DNA of 64,000 nt, taken from NCBI RefSeq assembly GCF_037969725.1, contig NZ_CP150203.1, positions 202,001 to 266,000 on the forward strand, read 5' to 3'. A model generated the notes under the pieces. It worked only from the letters and a program-made list of their open reading frames with translations. It searched no databases and was not told the DNA's origin. Numbering within the stretch: position 1 is the stretch's first letter; each line of letters starts with the position of its first letter. A program made the translations under genes and the position numbers. Source of the stretch: Paenibacillus sp. FSL W8-0426 (GTDB lineage: Bacteria; Bacillota; Bacilli; Paenibacillales; Paenibacillaceae). Below, one piece after another: positions 54,302-63,476 of this stretch.

Positions 54302-56521
54302 ATGAGGAGCAATTGGTTCAGACGTTTGCTGTTGTCGTATTTGCCCGTGTTTTTTATCGTGACCACCATTTTGTTTTTTATCTTTTTCCAGGTGTTCAAT
54401 GAACAGAATCGGAGGGAAGCCCTCAAAGCCAATGAATTTCTGGCCTCGCAGGTGACCCAATACCTGGACAATTCGCTGCGGTCGATCGATTTCAAGGTAT
54501 TGCGCGAAATGTTGACCAACAGCACCCTCAAAAATTATTACGCCGGCTACGGCGGCGGGGATGTCTATGCGGACATTCAGGCGATGGAGGCCATTGACGA
54601 GCTGAAAATCGAATACCCGCTAATCGATTCCATCTATCTCGTTCGAAATACGGACGATACGGTGTTTAGCAATGGAAAGCGGGTTGCGGTCGCCGATTTT
54701 CCCGATGCCGGTTTTATCCGGGACAGCCGCGAAGCGGACATTCAAAAATGGGTCGGTGCCAGAGCGTTCAAGGCGTTTCCGTCCCAGGCGGCCAAACAGG
54801 TCGTCACCTTGATCCGGGGAGCCAGCAATGGTGCCGGACTCATCGTGGTCAATGTGGACTTGGCCACCCTGCGCAAATCGATCATGCAGATGTATGATCC
54901 GGAGTTCACGTTCGTTCATATCTATAACAACCAGGGAGGCAATCTGTGGGATGGAGCAATGGGTGAGCGATCTGCCGTCAAAGCAGCATCCGGCGAAGTA
55001 TTCTCGGAGTTTACGTCCAGCTACAGCGGATGGAAGGTCCAAACCGGGCTGAATAACGGCAAAATCGTCAAATTTGCCCTGAAGTTTTACGATATCTGGT
55101 TTGTGTTTGCGCTGGCCGTGGTGTTGACCGGCGTGATCTGGGTGATTTACGTCACCCGTAGAAATTACAAGCCGCTTCAGCAGATCGTTACGCTGATCGA
55201 GACGGTGGCCTCGCAGAAGCAGCCTGCGCCGGGGGTCAACCAGGCGAAGGAAAACGAATTCCGTTTCATCCATGCCACGCTGGAGCGCATGATCGAGCAA
55301 TCCAGGCATTATCAGGAGGAACATGAGGAGAACCTCATTTTGCATAAAAAGTACCTGTTCCAGGAGCTGCTCGAAGGCACTTCCGAATTTTCCGCAGAGG
55401 AATTGGCCGCAGGCATGCGCAGGTTCAACCTGCCCGAGCCGGGAACGCGGTGGTCCGTCATGGCGGTGGAGATTGACCGCTATGCCCGCTTTACTGCCGA
55501 GTACCATCTTCAGGATCAGTCGCTCCTGAAGTTCGTCCTGTCGAGCATGCTGCAGGAGAACGCCCGCAAGGAAGGCATGGAAGTATGGGCAGAGTGGATT
55601 GCGGGGCATAGGCTGTACGCCATTGCATGGCTGCCGGAAGGGGTGCTGCTGGAGGATGCGGAACAGCGGCTTCTCTCAGGGTACATGGAGCAGGTGGGCC
55701 AATATCTGAACTTTACGGTCACGATCGGCGTCGGGCGGGTGGCTGTTGATCTGCGCGGCTTGCGCGCCTCCTTCAAGGAGGCGGTCCGTACACTCGATTA
55801 CAAAGCTGTGCTTGGTCTTAACCGGATTATCCCTTGTTCGGACGTTCCGGACTCGACCAACGACGTCTACGAGTTCCTGAAAACCATCTCTTCGCTGGTG
55901 CAGGCCATGCGGCTGTCCGATGGCGATTGGGAGAAGCATTTCGATCGGTTGTTCGAGCAGATCCGCGCTTCGGTTCTGTCCAGGCAGGAGATCATGAACA
56001 CGGTCCAGCTGCTGTTCCAGCACTACAACCGGGAATTCGCTGAGCTTCCCCGCGAGTACCATGAGCTTTGGGCCGAAGTGTTCGGAGGTCTGCTGCCGCG
56101 GCTGGAGGAATGGGAGACGGAGGAGGATTTGCGCCTGCTGTGCCTGGAAGGATTCCGGGAGCTTGCACGGCGGATGAACGAGCTGCGCTGTTCCAAGAAA
56201 CACGGGACGAACATTTTGGAGATTCGAAAGTATATCGAGGAGAATTATAGCAATCCGGACCTTTCTCTGAATTATTTGAGCGATCTGTTCGATATCAATC
56301 CGAAGTACCTGAGCAAGCTTTTCAAAGACGAAATCGGGGAGAAGTTCGTCGACCTGCTGATCAGCCAGCGGATCGAGAAGGCCAAACAGCTGATGCAGGA
56401 AACCGACAAAGCTATTCAGGAAATCAGCGAGGAAGTAGGGTATACCAACTACAACTCCTTTAACCGGGCATTCAAAAACGTGGTCGGCATGGCGCCGAGC
56501 GATTACCGTAAAGCTATTTGA
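54302..56521 (+). CDS. Membrane-bound AraC-type regulator (sensor fused to DNA-binding domain)
   Basis: The 739-residue one-component regulator has a membrane segment at about 9-31, an extracellular sensing domain, a second membrane segment near 262-287, a linker domain, and a C-terminal AraC helix-turn-helix pair (about 633-739, with LSLNYLSDLFDINPKYLSKL and IQEISEEVGYTNYNSFNRAF). This architecture is common beside LplB/YtcP/LipO importers, where it likely senses the sugar or the loaded binding protein. GGGGGG-type purines precede the ATG. Confidence 0.9.
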   Translation: MRSNWFRRLLLSYLPVFFIVTTILFFIFFQVFNEQNRREALKANEFLASQVTQYLDNSLRSIDFKVLREMLTNSTLKNYYAGYGGGDVYADIQAMEAIDELKIEYPLIDSIYLVRNTDDTVFSNGKRVAVADFPDAGFIRDSREADIQKWVGARAFKAFPSQAAKQVVTLIRGASNGAGLIVVNVDLATLRKSIMQMYDPEFTFVHIYNNQGGNLWDGAMGERSAVKAASGEVFSEFTSSYSGWKVQTGLNNGKIVKFALKFYDIWFVFALAVVLTGVIWVIYVTRRNYKPLQQIVTLIETVASQKQPAPGVNQAKENEFRFIHATLERMIEQSRHYQEEHEENLILHKKYLFQELLEGTSEFSAEELAAGMRRFNLPEPGTRWSVMAVEIDRYARFTAEYHLQDQSLLKFVLSSMLQENARKEGMEVWAEWIAGHRLYAIAWLPEGVLLEDAEQRLLSGYMEQVGQYLNFTVTIGVGRVAVDLRGLRASFKEAVRTLDYKAVLGLNRIIPCSDVPDSTNDVYEFLKTISSLVQAMRLSDGDWEKHFDRLFEQIRASVLSRQEIMNTVQLLFQHYNREFAELPREYHELWAEVFGGLLPRLEEWETEEDLRLLCLEGFRELARRMNELRCSKKHGTNILEIRKYIEENYSNPDLSLNYLSDLFDINPKYLSKLFKDEIGEKFVDLLISQRIEKAKQLMQETDKAIQEISEEVGYTNYNSFNRAFKNVVGMAPSDYRKAI

Positions 56522-56545
56522 TAAGACGGTGCATCTCGTGAACAG

Positions 56546-56733
56546 TTTAACGAATCTCAGACACCTTATATCGTCGAAATCGGCCGATCTGTCGCTCTAA
56601 CGAACATGAGACACGTTAATTTCGCCTTAAATGCTGCATCGACCCTCGATTTTCAGCAAATAACGCTGCTGAGATTCGTTAGAGCTGAGAAGGCTGCTGT
56701 TTATTAGAAGTAACGTGTATACGATTCGTTAGA
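56546..56733. repeat. Second cluster of four intergenic repeat units
   Basis: Plus-strand units at 56546-56569 and 56596-56619 (TAACGAATCTCAGACACC type), then reverse-complement units at 56659-56684 and 56709-56733 (CTGAGATTCGTTAG type). Order, orientation and roughly 50-base spacing match the cluster at 47055-47240. The rest of the 325-base gap shows no gene. Confidence 0.8.
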
Positions 56734-56846
56734 AACTGAGGAACCCTTTTGAATTGTTCATTTGACGTTTGGCAGGGAATGAAAAGTTGGCGCCGATGCG
56801 CTCGTACTTCTCGCATACTATTTTGATGTACAAAAGGAGAACGCAC

Positions 56847-59168
56847 ATGGACTACAGAGATGCTTCACGTCCGGTACCCGAGCGGGTGCAGGATCTGCTC
56901 GGGCGCATGACGACCGAGGAGAAGATTGGGCAGTTGATCCAGCCGATGGGCTGGAAAGCGTACGCCAAAGAGGCGGACGGCACCGTGCAGGTGACGGAAG
57001 CATTCAAGCAGGACGTGGCGGATGGAGGAGTCGGGTCGCTCTATGGCGCGCTTCGTGCCGATCCGTGGACCGAGGTGACGCTGGAGACCGGACTTTCGCC
57101 GCGCCAGGGTGCGGAGGCGATGAACGAGATTCAGCGATACGCGATTGAGCATTCCCGGCTCGGCATTCCCGTTCTCTTCGGCGAAGAATGCTCGCATGGT
57201 CACATGGCGATCTGCGCAACCGTGTTTCCCGTACCCTTGCTGGTCGGGAGTACATGGAATCCTGCGCTGTATCGGCAAATGAGCGAAGCCATCGCACTGG
57301 AGACGCGCAGCCAGGGAGGGGCGGTGACTTATTCGCCGGTGCTTGACGTGGTACGTGATCCACGCTGGGGCCGTACCGAGGAGTGCTTTGCCGAGGATCC
57401 TTACCTTATTGGGGAGCTGGCTGTGGCTGCCGTCGAAGGTTTGCAGGGCGAGCGTTTGGATTCTCCGCATACCATTGCGGCGACGCTGAAGCATTTCGCG
57501 GCCTACGGCAGTTCGGAAGGCGGGCGCAACGCGGCACCCGTACATATGGGCATGCGGGAGCTGCATGAGATCGACCTGCTTCCGTTCAAAAAAGCGGTGG
57601 AAGCAGGCGCCTGCTCCGTCATGACGGCGTACAACGAAATCGACGGCGTGCCTTGCACATCAAGCACATATCTGCTGAATGACGTTTTGCGCGAGCAATG
57701 GGGATTCGAGGGTGTGGTTATCACGGACTTTGGCGCGATCCAGATGCTGGTGCACGGCCACAACACGGCGGAGAATGGCGAACAGGCCGCAGCTCAGGCG
57801 CTGAGGGCGGGTGTGGACATGGAAATGTCGGGATATATGTTCCGTAAGCATCTGAAACAAGCGTTGGAGCAGGGATTTATGGCTGAGCACGATCTGGATC
57901 AGGCGGTGAGCCGCGTGCTGGAGCTGAAGTTCAGATTGGGACTGTTCGAGCAGCCGTTCGTCGATCCCGCCTTTGCGGAACGGGTCATCGGCTGCGAAGC
58001 GCACAAGGAGCTGGCTCGGCAGGTGGCCCGGGAAGGCATAGTATTGCTGAAAAACGAAAACGGCACGCTTCCCCTCGCTAAAAAAGGGTATACACTTGCC
58101 GTCATCGGTCCGAATGCCAACCACGTTTATAATCAACTCGGCGATTACACCTCGCCTCAGCCGAAGGGAAAGGTCGTTACCGTACTGGAGGGCATTCGCG
58201 CCAACCTGGCGTCGCTCGGGGAAGATGCGGCCGAGGTGCTTTACGCGCCGGGCTGCCGCATCAAGGGCGAATCGCGCGAAGGGTTCGCTCAAGCGCTTGA
58301 CGCTGCGGAGCAGGCCGATGCCATCGTGATGGTCATGGGCGGCTCCAGCGCCCGGGACTTCGGCGAAGGCACGATTGATTTGAGAACGGGGGCCTCTGTC
58401 GTTACAGACGACCCTTGGAACGACATGGAGTGCGGCGAGGGCATCGACCGCTCTTCGCTCAGTCTGACGGGCGTTCAGCTGGAGCTGGTGCAAGAGGTAC
58501 ATAAGCTCGGCAAACCCGTCATTGTGGTGTACATCAACGGTCGGCCGATCGCAGAGCCGTGGATCGACGAGCACGCGCATGCGATTCTGGAAGCATGGTA
58601 TCCCGGACAGGAGGGCGGAAATGCCATCGCGGACATTTTATTCGGGGATGCCAACCCCTCCGGCAGGCTCAGCGTGTCCGTTCCGAAGCATGTCGGCCAG
58701 CTTCCGGTGGTGTACCATGCCAGACGAACCCGTGGCAAACGGTACTTGGAGATGGAACTTGCACCGCAATATCCGTTCGGTTTCGGGCTCAGCTACACCA
58801 CGTTTGACTACGCTAATATCCGGGTGACGCCCGAAGTGATCGGACCGGACGAGGAAGCAGAGCTTCATGTAGACGTGACGAACAGCGGCACCGTTGCCGG
58901 AATGGAGGTCGTTCAGCTCTATGTCACGGACGTTACCGCCTCCGTTACGCGACCTGAACTGGCGCTGGGGGGATTCACCAAGATTGAGCTTGAACCTGGA
59001 CAGACACGGACTGTTACACTCAAGGTCGGCTTTGAGCAGCTCTCGCTCGTGGACTCGCAGCTGCGCCGCATCGTGGAACCGGGTGAGTTCAGGTTGAAGG
59101 CAGGCCGTCATTCGCAGGATGGAATCGAGTGCACGCTGCGTGTACGGAACAAGGGGGGAGAAGCATGA
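56847..59168 (+). CDS. GH3 beta-glycosidase (normal domain order)
   Basis: The 773-residue enzyme begins with the catalytic barrel (PERVQDLLGRMTTEEKIGQL, ATLKHFAAYG, nucleophile Asp294 in GVVITDFGAI). The alpha/beta sandwich (REGIVLLKNENGTLPLAKKG) and a fibronectin-like C-terminal domain follow. The acid/base glutamate, variable in GH3, is not assigned. No signal peptide. I chose ATG 56847 with AAAAGGAG upstream. The next gene overlaps its stop. It may be a beta-xylosidase or beta-glucosidase. Confidence 0.9.
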   Translation: MDYRDASRPVPERVQDLLGRMTTEEKIGQLIQPMGWKAYAKEADGTVQVTEAFKQDVADGGVGSLYGALRADPWTEVTLETGLSPRQGAEAMNEIQRYAIEHSRLGIPVLFGEECSHGHMAICATVFPVPLLVGSTWNPALYRQMSEAIALETRSQGGAVTYSPVLDVVRDPRWGRTEECFAEDPYLIGELAVAAVEGLQGERLDSPHTIAATLKHFAAYGSSEGGRNAAPVHMGMRELHEIDLLPFKKAVEAGACSVMTAYNEIDGVPCTSSTYLLNDVLREQWGFEGVVITDFGAIQMLVHGHNTAENGEQAAAQALRAGVDMEMSGYMFRKHLKQALEQGFMAEHDLDQAVSRVLELKFRLGLFEQPFVDPAFAERVIGCEAHKELARQVAREGIVLLKNENGTLPLAKKGYTLAVIGPNANHVYNQLGDYTSPQPKGKVVTVLEGIRANLASLGEDAAEVLYAPGCRIKGESREGFAQALDAAEQADAIVMVMGGSSARDFGEGTIDLRTGASVVTDDPWNDMECGEGIDRSSLSLTGVQLELVQEVHKLGKPVIVVYINGRPIAEPWIDEHAHAILEAWYPGQEGGNAIADILFGDANPSGRLSVSVPKHVGQLPVVYHARRTRGKRYLEMELAPQYPFGFGLSYTTFDYANIRVTPEVIGPDEEAELHVDVTNSGTVAGMEVVQLYVTDVTASVTRPELALGGFTKIELEPGQTRTVTLKVGFEQLSLVDSQLRRIVEPGEFRLKAGRHSQDGIECTLRVRNKGGEA

Positions 59169-62100
59169 TCCGCATTCATCGTTTCATTCAGGATATGGAG
59201 CAGAGCCGCTGGCTTGATTGCATTGAGCTGCCACAGTGGCAGGTGCAGAGGACCAAATACGTTGTTCCAGCCGAATATGAAGACGAGCAAGAGGCGGCTG
59301 CCTTGGAGGACATTACGGCGCTGCAAGGCGTTCATGGCACGACGTATCGACTGGGCACTACATTGGATATTCCGCCGGAGTGGGAGGATGGCGCGATTGG
59401 CTTAGTTTTTGAAACCCGAGGCGAAGGATTGCTGCGAGTGAACGGCCAGCCGTATCACGGCTTGGACCGGAACCATGGCTTTGTGCCATTGCCAAGAAGC
59501 CGGACCGGCATGAATCCGCTGCTTGAGGTGGAGCTTTACGATCCGATTCCGGAGCCCCACGATCCCTTAAACCGGCAAGCCACGATCAACCCGCCGATCC
59601 GCGGCATCCGCGCAGCGCTCGTACACGTCAATCGCCCGCTGCAGAGCTTGATGTACAGCGTAAAAGTGCTCGCCGAATCGCTGCGCGAATTGCCGGAAGC
59701 CGACCTGAAGAGGGGCCGCTTGATCCAGGCCGTGCATCGGATTATGGATGAGATGTACGACAATCCGGAACGCTGGAGCGACGCAGGCTGGGTCGGCGAG
59801 TTCGAGCATACGCTCGCTCTTGCCGTACAGGAGGTGGACCCGGAGCCAGCCCGTTCCGGATTCATGCATCTGATCGGGCAATCGCATATCGACGTCGCTT
59901 GGCTGTGGCCGGTACGCGAAACGGTGCGCAAAACCAGCCGCACCTTCTCGACGATGTGCGCCCTGATGGACGAGTATCCGGACTTCGTCTACTCCCAGAG
60001 CCAGCCGCAGCTCTATGCCTTTGCGAAAGAGCATTATCCTGAGCTGTACGAACGCGTCAAGGCCCGGATTGCCGAGGGGCGATGGGAGCTTGTCGGCGGC
60101 ATGTGGGTCGAGCCGGACCTGAACATTCCGAGCGGTGAATCGCTGGTGCGCCAGATGTTGTACGGACAGCGATTCTACGAGGCCGAGTTCGGCAAGCGGT
60201 CGAAGATCGAGTGGCTGCCCGATACGTTCGGATATTGTGCGTCCCTGCCGCAGCTGCTGAAGCAGGCAGGCATTTCCTACTTCATGACGACCAAGCTGAA
60301 TTGGAATGACACGAATGTTTTTCCGCATGACTTGTTCGAGTGGGTAGGGATTGACGGTACGTCTGTGCTCTCCTACTTGAACCACGGCGTGAATGAGCAT
60401 ACGCGCCCGAAAGATGTGGCGGAGCATTGGCAGTCCTACAGGCAGAAGGGAGTTCATCCCGAGCAGTTGCTCCTATACGGGCATGGCGACGGCGGCGGCG
60501 GGGTCACGAGCGAAATGGTGGAGATGGCTGAAAAAGCCGCCTTTATGGTGGGTCAACCTGTCAGCAGGTTCAGCACGGCCGCTTCATTCTTCGAAGGCAT
60601 AACAGAGCGGCAGCCGGAATTGCCGCAGTGGCATGGCGATCTTTATTTGGAGCTGCACCGCGGAACGTACACGACGCATGCACGGAACAAACGCAGCAAC
60701 CGCAAAGCGGAGGTGTTGTACCGGGAAGCGGAAGTGTGGGGCCAACTCGCGGGTCTCTCGAGCGCTGCCACATCAATGGCCATCCCAAAAGAGCGCGTCT
60801 CGAGCGCTGCCGTTCACGGAGCAGACCCGGCACAGTTGAAAAGCAAGCTGGATGAAGGATGGAAGCTGATCATGCTGAACCAGTTCCATGACATTATTCC
60901 GGGAACATCGATTCCCGAGGTTTATGTGACATCGGCGCAAGAATACGCTCAGGTCTTTGAACTGGGAACGTCGGCCTTGACGGGCGCACTGGATAATATT
61001 GCAGGGCAAATCGCCACCGATGGTGCAGAGGGACAGCCGTATATTATTTTCAACAGCATGGGCTGGGAACGAAATGAAGTGATTGAAATCACGCTGGATT
61101 CATCGATTCCGGAAATGGCTGCCTATGATCAGGAGGGGCATCGTCTTGAAGGCGAGCTTGTTCGGAGCGAAGGCGTGCATAAGCTGATGATTCACGTGAC
61201 TGGCATCCCGGCATTTGGATATACAACGTTGTGGCTGCGCCAAGCCGACCGATCTGTAGCATCCGGTGAATCGGACCGTGTGGTCGGTTCGGATCATGCC
61301 GGCGATACCGGCAATTCCGTCCCTTCGCGTTGGGAAACGGACGAATATGTGCTCGAATTCAACGAGGCGGGCGAGATTACCCGCTGGTATGATAAATCGC
61401 TGCAGCGCGAGTGGCTGAAGCCCGGTGAGTTGGCGAACGAGCTGCAGCTGTTCCATGACAGGCCCACGTATTGGGATGCATGGGACATCGATCCCCGGTT
61501 CGAGTCGCAGCGCGCCGATCGGGCACGTTTGATCTCCAGCGAGGTCGTTCGACAGGGCGGCGTGCAGGATGTGCTGCGCTTCCGATGGGAGCTGGGCGCA
61601 TCCAAGATCGAGCAGGATATCGTGCTGTGCCGCCATCAGCGCCGCGTCGATTTCAGGACGCGTGTGCAGTGGGCGGAGAGTCATAAGCTGCTGAAGGTAG
61701 CTTTTTCCGTAGATTTGGTAGCGACCCGGGCGACCTACGAAATTCCGTTTGGCGCGTTGGAGCGGTCAAGTCATGCCAATACAAGCTGGGAACAGGCGCA
61801 ATTCGAGGTATGCGGCCATCGCTGGGCAGACCTTTCCGAAGGCAATGGCGGGGTCAGCCTGCTGAATGATTGCAAATACGGCTATGACATTAAAAAGCAG
61901 ACGCTCCGGTTGTCGCTGCTGCGGGCTCCGAAATGGCCTGACGAACATGCCGATCAAGGGGAGCATGAGTTCACCTACTCCTTGCTGCCACATGCGGGAG
62001 ATTGGCGTGAGGCGGGCGTGGTGCGCCGCGCCATGGAACTGAACCATCCGGTGCACGTGGTCGCTGCGGAGCAGCATGCAGGTATAATGCCCGGCGTATA

Positions 62101-62365
62101 CGCGTATTTCCGCTTTGACAGCAAACACGTCATTCTGGATACGGTCAAAGCGGCCGAGGACGGCTTGGGAACGATTTTGCGTTTCTATGAATCTTCCGGT
62201 GGCAGGGAAACCGTGGAGCTGCGCTTGCCCCAAACATCGATAAGAGCGTGTACAGTCAATCTGCTGGAGGATGAGGGCGAAGAACTCTTTTGTCAGGACG
62301 GAGTGCTTCGACTGGCATTCAAGCCGTATGAGGTGAGGTCAGTGAAACTGATGCCAATGCACTAA
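59165..62365 (+). CDS. Alpha-mannosidase, GH38
   Basis: The 1066-residue zinc-dependent enzyme removes alpha-mannose. Metal ligands His241 and Asp243 lie in GQSHIDVAWLWP and the nucleophile Asp353 in LPDTFGYCASLPQ; helical and beta-sandwich domains follow. Cytoplasmic. The ATG at 59165 overlaps the GH3 stop (ATGA) with AAGGGGGGAG before it, so both enzymes are made together. GH38 points to mannose-bearing glycans such as N-glycan cores. Confidence 0.92.
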   Translation: MIRIHRFIQDMEQSRWLDCIELPQWQVQRTKYVVPAEYEDEQEAAALEDITALQGVHGTTYRLGTTLDIPPEWEDGAIGLVFETRGEGLLRVNGQPYHGLDRNHGFVPLPRSRTGMNPLLEVELYDPIPEPHDPLNRQATINPPIRGIRAALVHVNRPLQSLMYSVKVLAESLRELPEADLKRGRLIQAVHRIMDEMYDNPERWSDAGWVGEFEHTLALAVQEVDPEPARSGFMHLIGQSHIDVAWLWPVRETVRKTSRTFSTMCALMDEYPDFVYSQSQPQLYAFAKEHYPELYERVKARIAEGRWELVGGMWVEPDLNIPSGESLVRQMLYGQRFYEAEFGKRSKIEWLPDTFGYCASLPQLLKQAGISYFMTTKLNWNDTNVFPHDLFEWVGIDGTSVLSYLNHGVNEHTRPKDVAEHWQSYRQKGVHPEQLLLYGHGDGGGGVTSEMVEMAEKAAFMVGQPVSRFSTAASFFEGITERQPELPQWHGDLYLELHRGTYTTHARNKRSNRKAEVLYREAEVWGQLAGLSSAATSMAIPKERVSSAAVHGADPAQLKSKLDEGWKLIMLNQFHDIIPGTSIPEVYVTSAQEYAQVFELGTSALTGALDNIAGQIATDGAEGQPYIIFNSMGWERNEVIEITLDSSIPEMAAYDQEGHRLEGELVRSEGVHKLMIHVTGIPAFGYTTLWLRQADRSVASGESDRVVGSDHAGDTGNSVPSRWETDEYVLEFNEAGEITRWYDKSLQREWLKPGELANELQLFHDRPTYWDAWDIDPRFESQRADRARLISSEVVRQGGVQDVLRFRWELGASKIEQDIVLCRHQRRVDFRTRVQWAESHKLLKVAFSVDLVATRATYEIPFGALERSSHANTSWEQAQFEVCGHRWADLSEGNGGVSLLNDCKYGYDIKKQTLRLSLLRAPKWPDEHADQGEHEFTYSLLPHAGDWREAGVVRRAMELNHPVHVVAAEQHAGIMPGVYAYFRFDSKHVILDTVKAAEDGLGTILRFYESSGGRETVELRLPQTSIRACTVNLLEDEGEELFCQDGVLRLAFKPYEVRSVKLMPMH

Positions 62366-62587
62366 GCGAAGGGAGCGTTTTTTGGCCGAACATGACATAT
62401 TCTTTTCGTGAAGGCAGCAGGTAAGCAGCCGGAAAACGACGGGAAAAGTTTATGATGGAAAGCGGGCGTATCGGCAGGAAAAACAGGCAGCTATGGCAAA
62501 AGGTAAGCTTGTAAGCCGCACAGCAGCAACACGTCATGAAGAGGGCAGTACCAATCTGGGAAGCGAACATAACAGGGAGGGTAACGC

Positions 62588-63472
62588 ATGAAATTAACCA
62601 ACAACATCGGCGTCATCGTGGATAGCTTTGGCGTAGGCGTACGCGAGGGACTGGTCAAAGCCAAGTCGGCCGGAGCGGAGGGCGTGCAGATTTATGCGGT
62701 CAAAGGCGAGATGGACCCGGCGAACCTCACGCCGGCAGCCCGCAAGGAACTGAAGGATTACATCGCATCCCTCGGGCTGGAGATTTCGGCATTGGTCGGC
62801 GATTTGGGCGGGCACGGTTTTCAGGTGAAGGAAGACAATGCATGGAAAGTCGAAAAATCGAAGCGCATCGTCGATCTGGCCCTGGATCTGGGGACCAACA
62901 TCGTGACCACGCACATCGGCATCGTTCCCCATGATCCGGCATCGGAAGTCTATCATACGCTTCACGCCGCTTGCGAAGAATTGGGGCAATATGCCAAAAG
63001 CGTAGGGGCCTATTTCGCCATCGAGACCGGGCCGGAGACGGCAGCCGATTTGAAGGGATTTCTGGACACCCTCTCGACCAACGGCGTATCCGTCAATTTC
63101 GACCCGGCCAACATGGTCATGGTCACAGGAGATGATCCGGTCCAAGGAGTGCATCTGTTGAAGGATTACATTGTGCATACGCATGTAAAGGATGGCGTTC
63201 GCCTGAAGGAAGTTGATCCGAGGGATGTTTACGGAGCCGTTGGTTATGCGCCGATGGACCATGACAAAATCGCGGAAATGGTATCATCGGGCGTCTTTTT
63301 CCGCGAGGTTCCGCTAGGTGAGGGAAGCGTTGATTTTACCGCTTATTTTGCAGCCCTTCAGGACATCGGGTACACCGGTTACCTGACCATCGAGCGCGAG
63401 GTCGGCGACCAGCCGGAGCAGGATATTCGCAAAGCGGTGGAGTTTATCCGAAAATACAGAGGAGAGGCGTAA
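62588..63472 (+). CDS. TIM-barrel sugar phosphate isomerase/epimerase (second)
   Basis: The 294-residue AP-endonuclease-2-like barrel has IGVIVDSFGVGVREG at the start, AIETGPETA, VNFDPANMVMV, VHTHVKDGV and a final LTIEREVGDQ; these supply the usual metal-binding Glu, Asp and His residues. It is only distantly like the other two barrels in this window. GGGAGGG precedes the ATG. It is followed after four bases by the third barrel gene. Confidence 0.85.
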   Translation: MKLTNNIGVIVDSFGVGVREGLVKAKSAGAEGVQIYAVKGEMDPANLTPAARKELKDYIASLGLEISALVGDLGGHGFQVKEDNAWKVEKSKRIVDLALDLGTNIVTTHIGIVPHDPASEVYHTLHAACEELGQYAKSVGAYFAIETGPETAADLKGFLDTLSTNGVSVNFDPANMVMVTGDDPVQGVHLLKDYIVHTHVKDGVRLKEVDPRDVYGAVGYAPMDHDKIAEMVSSGVFFREVPLGEGSVDFTAYFAALQDIGYTGYLTIEREVGDQPEQDIRKAVEFIRKYRGEA

Positions 63473-63476
63473 GCAT

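Noticed and set aside
54142..54402. Open frame overlapping the start of the membrane AraC regulator
   Set aside because: It crosses the hairpin and the regulator start in another frame and has no domain features.
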